A stretch of 64,000 bases of DNA from positions 34,633,453 to 34,697,452 of the forward strand of contig NC_084804.1 of assembly GCF_963583255.1 (NCBI RefSeq), given 5' to 3'. Both the position numbers and the translations under genes were made by a program. Every line of letters starts with the position of its first letter. Within the stretch, counting starts at the first letter, position 1. The notes beneath the pieces are model-generated. The model saw only the letters and a program-made list of their open reading frames with translations. It was not told the origin of the DNA and made no database searches. Positions 1 to 12,619 of this stretch are shown here, in pieces. The stretch is from Pyrus communis. Its lineage: Eukaryota > Streptophyta > Magnoliopsida > Rosales > Rosaceae.

Positions 1-599
1 CTGCAAACCACGTATTAAATGGTAGTGTAGGTGAAACCTATCATCAAAAACATGCAAATTAAGAAAATGCCAAATTTTTATTGCAAAATAAGTGTTTAGA
101 TTTTGCGAGGTTTCCTTTCCCAAAGAGAAAGACAATAAGAAGAATGAGGATTTGTTTGAGGGAGTTATGGAATAAGGTGATTCAAGGTGTGTGAGACTAT
201 GACTCAATACTTCTACAGCTCCTCCACTTCACCAAGGAGTTAGCAAAGAGATGTCATGATAGTCCAAGTACCAAAGGTGACTTTTGGTACATGGATACTC
301 TTGATCAAATATCTACCTTGGCAATTGCAACAAGGAAGATTGACGTCCATCCGGATCAGTCAGAAGATTTTGGCAATGGCGGATGAAGGTGTTGCAATTT
401 TCTAGACACAAATTGGAAGCTAAGGTGACTATAGAGGTAAATTGTAGATAACAATAGAATCCTGGAAGAGGCCTTTCTTTGGTTGAAAACATGAAGAAGA
501 AGATCAGGAAGTCGAAAGCTTGAAGGAAGGTTTAGAAGTTTTTGAAAGAAAGATGAAAACAAAGGCAAAATCTGAGATATTTATAGGGGACCTCTCAAG
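1..599. other. Unrecognised intergenic sequence
   Basis: No recognisable gene. The only open frame is a short one on the minus strand (356-568) with no familiar motif. The segment adjoins a repeat related to the tandem units at 13.8-16.9 kb, so it may belong to the same decayed element. Confidence 0.3.
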
Positions 600-790
600 C
601 AGATGGAAATAGGGACCAAGTGGTCCTAGGACCAAGTGGTCCTAGGACCACCCGAGTTCAGAAAATATATATGTGAATGTCTTTCGAGGGTCTTCCGAAT
701 GTTTGGTACATGTCTTTTTTGTGCTTACTAAATATTTGATGTAATGCATGCTAGACATATGTAATGCATGCTAGACATATCACGACATGT
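600..790 (-). repeat. Inverted copy of the 15.1/16.7-kb repeat end
   Basis: The reverse complement matches 15060-15250 and 16680-16865. The shared order is a GCATGCATTACATCAAATAT block, a TTAGTAGGTACAAAAGGGAC-like block, a CGAGGGTTCTCGAAAGA-like block and an ACCACTTGGTCC-like block. Two small local duplications are visible: AGTGGTCCTAGGACCA twice at about 617-650 and TGTAATGCATGCTAGACATA twice at about 740-780. It is a third, inverted and partial copy of that family. Confidence 0.65.
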
Positions 791-1100
791 TGCATTGACA
801 ACACTTGACAAATTCTCTTTATATTACTCATTAAAATATTCATTAGACAATTATCCATCCTCAAGCGAAACATCCTTTCAAATACATAATTCGGAGCAAA
901 GGTGGAATCATGGATTTCTAGAGCCAGAATAGCATGATTGGAACACTTACTTCAAAAATTTAATTATAAACTAAACAGCTCTAATCAGATTAAACTGCTC
1001 AAACGGACAGGTGCGACCACATCTTGCTATGTGCCAGAAGATTTTGAACCCATTTTCTAGAAGGCACGCTTGTCGCTGGTAATAAGTAATTATAACCATA

Positions 1101-1970
1101 ATGCTATCCCGCAGATTTCCTTTTCTGTTTTTTCTTTTTTTTTTTATTCCTTCTTTCCCCTACTTTCTCTACCCCCCTCTCGCTCGGTCTCTTCTGCTTC
1201 TGCCTTGTCTCTCTAAAAGTCCTCTCTCTCCTCCTTCGCTGAACGGCCCGAACCACGACGCCGTTTCTTCTCACCGTCGACCTCGCCCACCTCGCCATCA
1301 CCCGGCGAACTTCCTCTTTCAACGCCTTCAAACACCCCGAACGACAAAACCACCTCTTGCTTCTTCACCAGTTCACGCAGACCACCGCCACCACTTCACC
1401 CAAATCCGACGAAGGGCGCCACAACACACGTGTGAATCTTCCTGCACCACCGGTCTCTGCAACGTTTTCCAAAACCCGCTTGACGGAAGGTAAGCGAATT
1501 TGGTATTCTGGATTATATTGGAATTGAAATAGGTTTGGTTTCAATAACTTTTTATGTTATTAAAGTTGTATGCTCTGATTATTTTGGATTTTGATTTTGA
1601 TTCACAAATTTCTGATAAAACCCCAACAGAAATTTAGGAACGTGTTTTTTTTTGGGTCTTCTTGCTTCTGATTTTTTGGGTATCAACCAAAGACTGACTT
1701 AGGGAGGGTTCAAGTTTTTCGACGTAATTGTTTATTTTTGTAATTTGATTATTTTGAGCTCTTATTTTCATAATTCTGTTTTTGAAGGAATTAATTGTAA
1801 ATTGTTATGTTGAATTTCAGGCACGAAGCCTGGAGAGAGTTTTCGTCTGCACCAATAAGTAAAAGATTCGTTATTTTCACTCTGGACTCTGGAGACTCTG
1901 GATGGCATTTGTGTAGCCATTAAAAGGTTCATAAACGAGCGGAACACTATCGAAAACGGGATTCCGTCTG
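1101..1970 (+). other. Possible spliced 5' exons, product not recognised
   Basis: This is a GC- and CpG-richer block beginning with a pyrimidine-rich stretch like a plant 5' leader. A good donor (GGAAG|GTAAGC near 1489) and an acceptor (TTTCAG|GCACG near 1820) would join two exons, followed by another donor (TGAG|GTAGT near 1970). The frame starting at the ATG at 1101 stays open across the first junction and ends in the second exon. The protein is Leu/Ser/Pro-rich at first and matches nothing I know. It may be the non-coding leader of a lost gene. Confidence 0.25.
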
Positions 1971-2640
1971 AGGTAGTACTCGATATTTGCTAACATTGCT
2001 CTTCTTTACTGATTTCGGTTGACATTGTGAATGTAATTAACTTTTGAATGTTTTTTGGTACAAATTTAGTTTCGAATTTTGGGTTTGCCTGGATATGTTG
2101 AAAAATATATGCATTTGAGAGTGTTGGGGACTCACAAATGCTGTAGGTACTGAGTTTTGGGTACCTTCTATTAATTCAGATTCATATTGGGATATTGATT
2201 CTGTGAACAATTAAATAGTGGTAACTTAGTATATTAGCTATGAATATTGGCTTTAAGTATAATCATAGATTAAGGTTTTCTAGATTTAGGGATTTTGGTT
2301 CTTGACGTTTATTCCAAATCTTGTGTTCCAAATATTGTTTTTGTTTTCATTTTGGTAAAATTTAGGGAAGAACGAATTCAATGATTTTATTTTGTTTTTG
2401 ATATTACTGATATGTGTGGGAAATCATCAAATTTGATTTTGAGCTTGTGCTGCTTGTCAACCATGTGTAATGCTGAATGATGAAACAATGATTAACAGCC
2501 GTCTGTAATGATTAACTCAGCTTGCACTGCAAAACACTTGCTACTGAATTGGAACTTAGTTCCTTTGTTTCTGGCTTGGCAGGAGATTGGAGCATGCGAG
2601 ATCAAGCAAGCAGAGTTTTTGTTGTTTTGTTATTTAAAAG

Positions 2641-2866
2641 GTTACGTTTTTTATTTAGGAAATTTTGGATCCGAGATATGCCCAAGGTTAAGTATTTTGG
2701 GTGGATTTGAATTTAAAAATTGTTTACTTTGTTCTTTTTGCTTGTAATTTAAAAAGTTACGTTTTTTATTTAGGAAATTTTGGATCTGAGATAATGCCCA
2801 AGTTTAAGTATTTTGGGTGGACTTGAATTTAAAAATTGTTTACTTTGTTCTTTTTGCTTGTAATTT
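2641..2866 (+). repeat. 115-bp tandem duplication
   Basis: Two adjacent copies (2641-2755 and 2756-2866) both begin GTTACGTTTTTTATTTAGGA and end near a TTTGCTTGTAATTT block, with a handful of substitutions. No coding function is seen. Confidence 0.8.
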
Positions 2867-3449
2867 GAGTATTTGACAATAGGTGAAACTTCTCCCGAGT
2901 AAAAGTGCTGTTTGTTTGTGTTTTTAGTGCGAAGTAACAATGATTTGTAGAAATCTGAGCTTGTGCTGCTAAGTAACAATGATTGTGTAGAAGCTGACCA
3001 TATGTAATGATTAACGACTATGTCATACCATATGGTTTTGGTTTTATTTTTTGTTTTGGATGAAGTGAATGCAGACGACATGTGTTTTGCATTTTGTTTT
3101 AGTTTTAGATATTAGAGAAGATGTATGGTGTGTGATGCTGCCTTAAAAGTCTCGGTAGCTGCTCTGCATAATATATGGTTTTTGTATGAAACATGAATCT
3201 CAGATATTGATTTGTACTCAGAGACAGGTTTAATGTGGGTATCTGTAATTGGGATTTTGTTTTTTTTTTTTTTGGGAACTAAGTAATTGGTTTATTATTA
3301 GAATGAAATGCGGGATCTGTAGGCTGTTGCCAACCCTTATAAACTTTTAAAAACTTTGTGGAATTATAAACTTATTCATTTCAATGCGGGCATCTGTAAT
3401 TGGTATGGTATTATATTTCATGGACATGACATCCGGTTAAATGTTTCAG

Positions 3450-3538
3450 TTCTGGGAAGTGTTTAATTGTTCATTGGCGACAAGGTCACAAGGAAGAGTG
3501 CCGTCCACCTAGCAGAGTTCACCAGAATATTGGTTTGA
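3450..3538 (+). pseudogene. MYND zinc-finger exon fragment of a UBP15/16/19-type ubiquitin protease
   Basis: After an acceptor (TTTCAG) the sequence reads (C)SGKCLIVHWRQGHKEECRPP and then about ten more residues before a possible GT donor. The block C-x4-HW-RQGHKEEC is the second half of the MYND zinc finger at the N-terminus of plant ubiquitin carboxyl-terminal hydrolases 15-19. The exon phase, with the first T completing a Cys codon, also fits. I found neither the first half of the finger nor the peptidase domain nearby. It is therefore an isolated exon or gene fragment, probably not functional. Confidence 0.6.
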
Positions 3539-4065
3539 GGTACAATGATCTTCCTACCTTTTCTATCTGATTATCAAAATCTTTAATTTTGTGTACTTTT
3601 ATGTTTCTAAATTCTAATTTCTCATAAATATTAAGATGGTCAAGTAATTGCAGAATCACATCCTTAGCACTTGTTTGTGTGCCTTAGTCATCTCTTCTTC
3701 AGTTCATTATTTCAAGATAGTATTTCTCCTTTTTTATTTGCGTTCACATTTGAAATAATTTCCCATGATTTGGGTTTCTCTGATTGATAAAAAAAAATGT
3801 GGACTGCTATGTGTTTTATACAGATTTCTACATAATGTCTCAAAGCACCTCTAGGAATGTAGCATCTTCTATGGCTACATCACCATGTCCTCCACAATCA
3901 CCACAAGCCTTACAATCACAATCATCATTGCCTTCTCCAAATCCCTCCTCATCAAGAAAAGCACTTATAGAATTAGAAGGTCCGTGGACCTGTGGACGAA
4001 AGAAATAACAATTTTTTTACAAAAAAGGGCCTGTGGACCCGTAGGAGCTGGATGAATTACCTTAA

Positions 4066-4257
4066 TGGCTCATTTATTACTGAACAATAGGAATTGAATT
4101 GAATAGGAGTTGGAATGGGGATAAGTCAAAATCGGAGTTGGAATGATGTAAATTTTTTACTATTTCACCTGAATCGGAATGAAAATATTAAGATTACTAA
4201 AACTCCCTTAATCTAAACAGTAAGAAAATCAAGACTTTATAAAACAACTTCATACTA

Positions 4258-4300
<43 letters not shown>

Positions 4301-5073
4301 AGTTTTACTTGACTATTGCTACTGAGTATTACATCATGATGGTATTCATCTTTACTCATTGTGTGACTTAGCCGACTTCCCTCTTTTTAGAATAAAATAT
4401 ATTTTTGTCTTTATTAAAAAAAAAAAATGAAGTTTTACTTGACTATTCCCATATGTTTGATTTTAATAAAACTTGAATTCTTTTATTTTTTAAAGGATAA
4501 AAAAACTCATTCACACAAATAGAAACACTAAAATAAAAAATAAAATAAATAGAAAAAGCTTCTGGCACCTTCACGGATCACCAGAAACCTCTATACTCTC
4601 TCCCTCTGCATCCTCAACCTGTTTTCAGAAGAATACATTCGATTAACTTCTTTTCCTTCAAGGAACTTTCTCCCAAATGCTTTCATCGTCTCCCTGCTGT
4701 CTGGAGTTTGTTGGTTAGAATTGTTGGGGTGGTTTGTGGTGGGTCTTGGCAGTCTGGGAGGTGGTGTGGTGGTCTGCGTTGGTTAGGGGGTGGGTATGGG
4801 GATGGGTGTGCTTTGGGTGGTTGAATGGTGGATGGCAGATGGAAGGGGCTGAAAAAAGGGTAATTCCGGTCTGAATCCGGATGTTGGCATTCTTCCGGAA
4901 TTCAAATCTCACCTCCAAGTCAGTATCTGGATTCCGGGAATATCAGGAATCCAATTACTGATTTTGGGTGGAGCCCACTAATATTTTCAAAAGTTTAGTA
5001 AACGCCAAAATCGCTTGGGGAAGAACTCAATTCCCTTTCTTTTACCTCTATTCCGGGTTTTGTAAACACGCCA
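4066..5073. mobile_element. Possible PIF/Harbinger-like non-autonomous element
   Basis: The ends are imperfectly inverted: TGGCTCATTTATTACTGAAC on the left, and TGGCGTGTTTACAAAACCCG when the right end is read on the other strand. Each is bordered by TAA (4063-4065 and 5074-5076), which matches the 3-bp TAA/TTA target site of PIF/Harbinger elements. Inside lies a (TA)n microsatellite at 4261-4297. There is no transposase frame. End similarity is limited, so this is tentative. Confidence 0.35.
4261..4297. repeat. (TA)n microsatellite
   Basis: Uninterrupted TA dinucleotides over about 37 bases. Confidence 0.95.
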
Positions 5074-5244
5074 TAATTGTTCTGGGTTTTTCACGGCTTT
5101 AATTTCCACATTAAAATATTTTCCACTATCCAACAGAAAATCCTCCATTTTGGGTTTTTGGTACTAAGATTTGTGTTCTTTTTTACCCCAATTTTAACGC
5201 TTTTTGGTCTGCTTCGTAGGAACAAAGAGTTTTGATCGAAAGCA

Positions 5245-7859
5245 ATGGATCTCATGCCGTTCAAGCGGGACGTTGACGAGCTGATAGATGAATTTACTAA
5301 GGTAAAGCTTCCTTTTTTTTTTTTTTTTTTTTCTTTCATCTTATGTTTTCTGTTGTTGATTTATTTGTGGGTTATCTGCAAATTGTTGCATGGAGTTTTT
5401 TTTGGGGTTTTGTTCATTGATTTTTTTGTTGTTGGTGAATGTGGGTTTTGGGTAATTGGCAGGCTGAATCAACGAGTTTGGCTGATATGAAGAGGATATG
5501 GCTTTCCAAAAAGTTTTCTTACATTTACGAGGCTCGGCCTTCTACCAACTTAGCCTTCTTCATGCAGTCATTGTATGCACATTCGATTGGTAGGCTCTTG
5601 CCCCTTCTAATCGGGTTTACTAGTTGATTAAACTCATAGATAACTTTATTTTGTTGCTGCAACGTTGTAAGTGCACTTTATTTTGTTGCTGCAATGTTGT
5701 AAGTGCAAGCTTATTATTCCGGTGGAAAGTTGTTTTGGTGACTAGCATTGCTGCTAGTCACGGCAAATGTTGTGTTTGCGGCTGAAGAGAATCTGGAGAT
5801 AGAACCCGAAGTTGAGGAAATACTGAAGGTAGGAAGCCCAGGGTGAACCAGTGAGGTGTTTAAGTTTTGAAAGCTAACCTGTCAGCAGTGGGTTCTTCAT
5901 TTTGGTCTTCTGAGTGTCAAAGTATTTATTTGCTGCAAATCGTGCATTGAATCAATTAACCATCTCGTCCATTAATCGGTTTTTTAGTTTTTGGAAAATG
6001 TCTTAACTAGTACCTAATTATCTAATTCTTTCCCATAGACTTAAAAACTTTAATATATAAAGGGAAGACTTCAGTTAGTGGACATGTTTTAGCATGTGGT
6101 TCCAGCTTGTTGAATGTCTAGTTGAATTTTTAGTGCACAGTTTGGCAATGATGAGTTTTATGTTCCAGCCTTGCTAATCTTTTTCCCCTTTTTCATATAA
6201 TTTTTCTGTGGGATGCTTCATGTTATCAAACAAATGCAAGTTAAATCCCACTATTTTAGTCAAATAACAATTTCCTTACGATGTGATACTCGTATTTGCC
6301 AGTTCCAAGTGCAACTTTTAGTTCACAATTTCTGAGTTTCATAAGTATGAACTCTATGTTTCAGTCTTGAGAATCCTTTCTTCCCTTTTTACTACGTGAG
6401 CTATCATTGAGTTTCATATGTCATATTTCATATCATCTCACATGAGACACCCCAGATCTTGTTTGAATACTGGTGAATTCGAACTTCCAATATGGGGTTT
6501 TGCATTATCTGTTATTCTATTGCTCAGTGTTCGAGACTAACTTTTATATGCTTTTGTGCAGGATACATAGTCGACACAGCTTCTTTATCACACAGAGTGG
6601 GTGGACTCTATTGCCTTTTCTGTCTCTATGAGACTCAACCATGCAAACCTCCTTTCAAGATTTATATATCTCTTGGTATGTATGTAGATTTTACTTTGAA
6701 CAACACACCACCAGATTAAATGGCGCTACTCTCTATAATTTAATATTCGAAACATAGGCAAGAATGCATTATTTTGAGTGAGCATATGTTTCTATGTGCC
6801 TTGTATGTCCCATATAAATTTGAGAAGGTTGGTTATCAGTTCATTATCAGTTACAAACTGAAGGTATTTCTATTACCATTTTCAGAAGAGCTGAAGAAAC
6901 TTCGAAAGCTTGTTATAGACGCAAAGGAAAACAATATAAAAGTGGTATCTTCCTTGGTAAGAAAAATGCTAGAAAAGAATGCTTTCCTGTTTGGGTTCGT
7001 GGATACAAATGAAGAGTCTTTTGCAGAGACAGTAAACCAACTGACACAATTACAGAATGCTCGAGTTCAAGTTGCCTACAAGGAGTAAGTACAAACATAT
7101 GTTTTCCTCTACCCCTACATTAACAGATATATGTTGTGACATTTATAAACCACTTGATATTTACTTACTGGTTATTTTCTTTCATTTCGACTAATAGGTT
7201 ATTTGCTAACACTAAGATTGAGGACTTTCTCCACATGGACTTGGTAAGTTAAAACAATCCTCAACTTTTTTCCTGTCGATTGGGTGATAACATATTTTAC
7301 AAAACGCAAATTGCAATTCATTTGCAGTTCCTTTGCAACGGCTTCAGGTGTCTAAAGTCCAATTTTTTCTCACGTATACCAGGGAATGGAAGTTGACCTG
7401 AATACACTTAAGAAAATGTCAACAGAGTATGCAGAGGCCAAGAAAATAGCAATTACGGGTATCTTTTCTCCCCCGAACCTCCCCACCGCATTTATTTCAC
7501 CACTCCTGCCTGTAATATAAATCCATCTGCACCAATGCTAGTTTCTCGCTTGCTTTTTGCCATTGTAGTTGTTACCAATTAATCGTTTCTTTATTTTCTC
7601 TCTTTCAAATTGAATTCTTGTTAAAGAGGCCAGCAAGGTTGTGGACGTTGGAGATATAAAGCACATTGCAGAAGGTAAGGAACTGGTTGGAGATGTAGCG
7701 GAGAAGATGGTTGGGCAATGGGATTCTCAAAGAGAAGTCTTTTATCGACAAACAGGGGTAAACCAGCGACAGCTGCAACTGATGAGTGACGATGACAATG
7801 ATGACTTTGATAAGGAACTGGAACAGCTGCTATCTGGAGCAGATTATACAAGCAGTTGA
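5245..7859 (+). CDS. SNAPC1: snRNA-activating protein complex subunit SNAP43/SNAPC1-like
   Basis: Seven exons (5245-5301, 5463-5589, 6562-6675, 6886-7084, 7198-7243, 7383-7458, 7627-7859) join in frame with GT-AG introns to give 283 aa, starting MDLMPFKRDVDELIDEF. The N-terminal half carries the SNAP43 core: LADMKRIWLSKKFSYIYEAR, then FFMQSLYAHSIG, then a Cys-containing GLYCLFCLYETQPCKPPFKI block. The middle has a Lys-rich helix, and the tail is acidic (DDDNDDFDKELEQLL). Family members are part of the SNAPc/PTF complex, which binds the upstream element of snRNA genes and serves RNA polymerases II and III in the nucleus. The length and exon order look complete, and no disablement is seen. Intron 2 holds a short duplication (TTTATTTTGTTGCTGCAA twice, about 5645-5705). 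Confidence 0.9.
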
Positions 7860-8049
7860 AATTGCATTGTTTTCTGCAGATGATAGTAGTGAGCCGCAGC
7901 TGGGCGGGGATGATGGTTTTTGCTCTGGCTGATGTTATCGTGATTTTATTTTTGATACTGAGGCCTCCACTTGGGATTTTGCTGAAGAAAATGGTGAAGT
8001 CCAGCGGCTGGGTTGTTTCGGTACTTAGTGGGTTTGGACCCAAAATATG

Positions 8050-9004
8050 AAGTATGAATAATGGCAGCGGTGATCTCAGTCGATGGATGAAATTTTTTTG
8101 AATAGTGTATGAATAGAGGAAGGTAAAAGAAGTATCGCTACAATAACTTTCATTACTTTCGATTAGGTCAGGGCCATTCCACTAAGTTAATAAGTCACCC
8201 ATTTCACCTGTTAATGCTCGTTAATTGAGCCGGCGTGTGTACGGTGTGCGTGTGAGAGAGTTTGAGGACACCAAAAAGTTTATTTGGTAATGACACATTA
8301 ATGTGTTTTCATTAAGTTCTATGTAATATATTAAAGAGAGTTGTTATTAGCATTTCAAAAATCTTATTTGGCATTCTATACACTTGTGAAGAGTGCCAAA
8401 TGAGATTTTTGGAGTGCTAATAACAATTTTTTATATTAAAAAGTGTACTTTGAGGTAATCTAAGTTGCAGGCAGATGTAGTACGTAATGAAATGCTAATG
8501 TTTATATTAATTATGTATGAACTTTTGCCATTTTTTATTCCTTTTTATTCTTTTCTTTCTCCATTTGTTATTTATCCAAAAAATATGTATTATTCTTAAT
8601 GGGTGAAATAGGTCGGGTCGGGAAGGCTAATGCATTAATTGAACGGGTTGGGTTTGAGTTTGAGTTCTTAAAGCATTAAGATAATGAGTTTGACACGACA
8701 CGATCCGTTAAGATAACATGTATGACATGAAAATGACACAAAGATGGCAAACACTACCCGTGTGCAAGATCTATCTTTAGTCGACCTGACTCATTTTTTT
8801 TAAGTAGTTCATTACGGATTTTACATGAAAATTTGTACTTTTTGTATTTCTTACGTGCAAGTAAATACATATACAAGTTAAAGAGTGAAATGATTTTCTT
8901 ATTCATATTTTAGTAAACGTAGTGAATTCAAGAATTAAAACAAGGGAAGTACACAAAAATAACCTATTTTCTTAATCTTGGGACAAAAGTAGGACAAATC
9001 GGCC
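8050..9004. other. SNAPC1 3' flank with MITE fragments
   Basis: This contains the 3' flank of SNAPC1 and a hairpin MITE (8341-8427). At 8590-8790 there is a degraded stretch rich in CGGGT and CACGACACG words, resembling the ends of the hAT-type element that starts at 9013. No gene was recognised. Confidence 0.4.
8341..8427. repeat. Hairpin MITE remnant
   Basis: Inverted arms TTGTTATTAGCATTTCAAAA (8341 on) and, near the other end, TTTTTGGAGTGCTAATAACAA pair over about 37 bases with few mismatches around a loop of 12-15 bases. TATATTAAA-like words flank both sides. It is a small foldback element about 480 bp past the SNAPC1 stop codon. Confidence 0.7.
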
Positions 9005-9477
9005 ATGCACACTAGGCCTAGCAAACGGGTCGTGTCTGTCGTGTTCGTGTAACATCTATTATCTTACCGGGTCATGTCGTGTCACACTTATTATTTTAAC
9101 AGGTCCTTAACTGGTCGGGTCACTTTACCCAACAAGTAAAGTGACCCGACCCGTTATGACCCTTTAAGAAAAATATTTTTTTCTTCTTAAATTTGTACAT
9201 ACCACACACTGCCACATAAATATTACTTCAAAACATTAAAACACATTTATCGTTTAAGTACTAGATCTACACTCGAAAATAAGAGTCTAATAAACAAACA
9301 TCCATACACTAATAGTCTATTCAAAAATATTAAATGTGCAAGGATATGCACAATGAAAGAGTTTTTGTTTTCAAGGTTGTGAAGTCTTTCTCAAAAGTTT
9401 CAACCTTACCAATAGAACTCAAAGCTTGCATGCTATTCCTTTTACAAAATCCTCAATTTTCATCGATCATCATGACA

Positions 9478-9664
9478 TAAGATTTTGTGGGATCCACTAG
9501 TGTAAATATTTTAAATTGAAGATCGAATTCATTCATTGTATTCATATAGGGTCAAGGAATGTAGCTGTAAAAAATCATCAAAATCGGAGTTAAAATAACT
9601 GTTAAATCGTGATTTTTCGTTGATAACCGTTGAAAAGTTTTGTCCCGTTACTCGATCTCTAAAT

Positions 9665-9705
<41 letters not shown>

Positions 9706-10140
9706 AATTTTTGGTGTATGTGATCTTGAAGCATATACAAAAAGGTTTGACGGTTGGATCGTTGAAATTAGTTTCGTAGAATGCATATCCCATCAAAACG
9801 ATAGATTCACTAACACTTAGAGTTTATTTATACTTTCATTAAGTATAACATAAGATTTTGCGGTATCCACTAGTGTAAATATTTTAAATTGAAGATCGAA
9901 TTCATTCATTGTATTCATATAGGGTCAAGGAGTGTAGCTGTAAAAAATCATCGAACTCGAAGTTAAAACAACCGTTAAATCGTGATTTTTCGTTGATAAC
10001 CGTCAAAAAGTTTTGTCCCGTTACTTGATCTCTGAATGTTTGTTTTTCACGATTTTTTGCTGATGCGATCTCGAAGCATATACAAACAAGTTTGACGGTT
10101 GGATCATTGAAATTAGTTTCATAGAATTCGTATCCCATCA
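9478..10140 (+). repeat. Tandem duplication of about 367 bp inside the hAT-type element
   Basis: Two copies both read from GATTTTG(T/C)GG(G/T)ATCCACTAG through a TTGAAGATCGAATTCATTCA block to GGTTTGACGGTTGGATC and ATCCCATCAA. Copy one starts near 9480 and holds a poly-T run of about 34 (9669-9703) that copy two lacks. Copy two starts near 9850. The divergence is moderate. Confidence 0.8.
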
Positions 10141-10418
10141 AGTTCAATGGTGTGTGTATATATATTTATTAAGTAGATTTAAATTTATTTATTTTGTACG
10201 TATAACATTTAAGAAATTGAATGGTATGTATATTTAAGCCGATCCAATGGTCACCAATTTTTAATATTTAATTTAATATATATATATATATATAATTATT
10301 ATAGTTTTACTTTTTAGGGATATAAAATTGTTAAATTAATATATATTTATTATAGTATTTTTTTAGGGTTATAAAATTATAAAATTAATATTTTTCTTAT
10401 CGTATATCGTGTTACCCA

Positions 10419-12619
10419 TGACACACCCCGACCAAGATCGGAGCGTGCTGGCCGTCACACCAAGGTGACGTAGCCATGTGCACGTGCGGAAGCTAATAAA
10501 GTAGTAATGTAAAGTACGAATAAAATAAAACTAGCATACAAAGTACTAAAACAAGTGCTAGTAAGTGAGATACAATTTCAGAGCAGGTCTATAGCAGCCC
10601 AAACGAAAACGACAACAATAGTACACCCGAAGGTGACCCTACAATGGTGGGTGTCTGTCAGAAACATCGGAAAGCCCTCTGGGGAAACCACCGCAACAGC
10701 TAAGCAACTAGAACCTGGAGGGGCGCAAAACAAAAGCGTGAGTGGGCAAAAACAAATCTTTCGAAAACCATTTAGAAATACTTTATATCCCCTCGCCGTA
10801 AAACCTGTATACTTCCCAGAAAAATAAACATATATACGTATGTATAGGTATGTCAAACATGCTCACAGGTATGTCAATCATGCTCGATAATATGCCATGC
10901 CGAAATCTCATAACGATATGCAAGTGCCCAGGTATAAACATATCAATATCATATAATCTGGCAGCCGGAGTCACCTAACGTGACCTGTACGGCTGCATCT
11001 AGAGCTCGAATCTCACAATCAATAACTGAACCTGCCCACGAGTCGGAACCACCTAAAGTGGTCTGTACGACAGGCCTGGGTGTAAAACATATGTACGCTC
11101 TAGTGCTACGATCACGTGAAGACTGTGCGAATAATCGCGGGTCACCTACGAGTCGGAACCACCTATAGTGGTCTGTACGACAGGACTGTGCACCTAACTT
11201 GGATCCAAGCTGAGCGTGTGGTGCGGGAGGTGAACATCACGTGAATGACTGTGCCCTACTCTGGGCGGGAGCACTAACACCGGGGGTGCAGGTTATGAGC
11301 TCTCTAATCATCTCAAACTACTGCTGAATGTAAATATGAATACCACTTACCTGGCACTTACCTGTGCGTCCACAGCACCCAATATGCATATGTATAAATA
11401 TATGCAACTACTAATATAACCATCAATGCACGAATAATGATGAAATAATGCATGACATAAACTAATAGACATTTATTCAATTTCTGGGAAAATATAGTAT
11501 ATAGGTATATACGGAAAACAAAAGCCCACTCACTGATACGTGGAAGGGTCGTAGCCCCCCTGCCTCGCGTGACCACGCTCGTCCTCGGGGTACGTGTCAC
11601 CTATATGCGAAATAACTATAAAAACGTTAACTTTAAAGCACATAACCAACTTCTCGTAACAACTTCTCATACATTGCTCAAAATGGACAATTGAATATAC
11701 CAACGTGCTCTACACAACCTCAGAATCACAACCATACTTTTAAAATAATTTTCCTCCGCCGCACGCGCCCCCACGCGCCGGCCAAGGCACGGCCACGTGC
11801 AGGCACGTGTGGCGCACACTGACGGCGTCAACTGACGCTGTTAGGAATATTCCGTCAGTTTTGACAGATTCCGTTAACGGCGTCAGGAATATTCCGTCAG
11901 GCTTGACGGAATATTCCGTCATCTTCTCCAGCGAACCACCGGCGCCGTCGCCGGCGCCGGAAAACTGGAAAAACTTCCAACCGTGTTTTCTCACTCGTTT
12001 TTCAACCATTTTTCGTGATTTTTGCACCAAAATGAAGCTTAGGACTAGTAGAACACATCTAGACAAGTTTTAAGGGCTAAAAATCACGCAATCATACCTG
12101 TCCACACAACCCAAGAATCGGCCAACTTCGAACCAAGCTATCCCGACCTCCAAACTCGTCCAACAAAGTACTTCTAAGCTCCTTGGGGCCTCACTAAGAC
12201 AACTATGAGCTTCAAAATCCCAAAAACAAGCTAGATTAAATTCGCATGAACAGTACTCAAAACGGACATCGTCGAATCGACGTGAAAACGATGTGTTTCT
12301 CACCTGAAAATGATATGGTTGTGTTCCCCTCGACCTCACGAGCTCAAATGTGTCCTTGGTTTCCTCGATCTGTGAACATTCGAGTGGGTGTGTGTGTTGG
12401 TCCGTACGTTTTAGGAAGAAGAAGAAGGATAGAGGACTCGGGGGAGAGAGAGAAGACAAAAGGAGAGAGAGAAGGACAGTGTCTGTGTGTGTGTGGGAGT
12501 GTGTGAGGTTCCAAACACATGCCACAACACACCAAACAACCAAAACGTGACGAAAGCACACTAGGGGTAAAATTGTAATTTCATACGTACATTTCGATAT
12601 TTCCGGGACGGGATGTCAC
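10419..12619 (-). mobile_element. LTR-like element or solo LTR of about 2.2 kb
   Basis: Read on the minus strand the unit begins GTGACATCCCGTCCCGGAAA and ends GATCTTGGTCGGGGTGTGTCA. A 5-bp repeat ACCCA borders it (10414-10418 and 12620-12624), and the flanks rejoin into continuous hAT-type sequence. There is no gag or pol frame. Inside are two copies of a CGAGTCGGAACCACCTA block about 111 bp apart (11036 and 11147), each with a short palindrome, and repeated GGAATATTCCGTCA words (about 11846-11925). A TC/GA-rich patch lies at 12410-12500. The best reading is a solo LTR or large non-autonomous LTR element. The exact ends are uncertain by one or two bases. Confidence 0.65.

Noticed and set aside
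1104..1331. Arg/Lys-rich minus-strand frame over the CpG-rich block
   Set aside because: It is the antisense of a pyrimidine-rich leader; composition is driven by the tract and it has no motif.
3784..4008. Ser/Pro/Gln-rich plus-strand frame
   Set aside because: Low complexity, no homology recognised, and it lacks splice or promoter support.
12070..12561. 163-codon minus-strand frame inside the LTR-like unit
   Set aside because: It crosses a TC/GA repeat and His/Thr/Leu low-complexity stretches, and no known domain is present.
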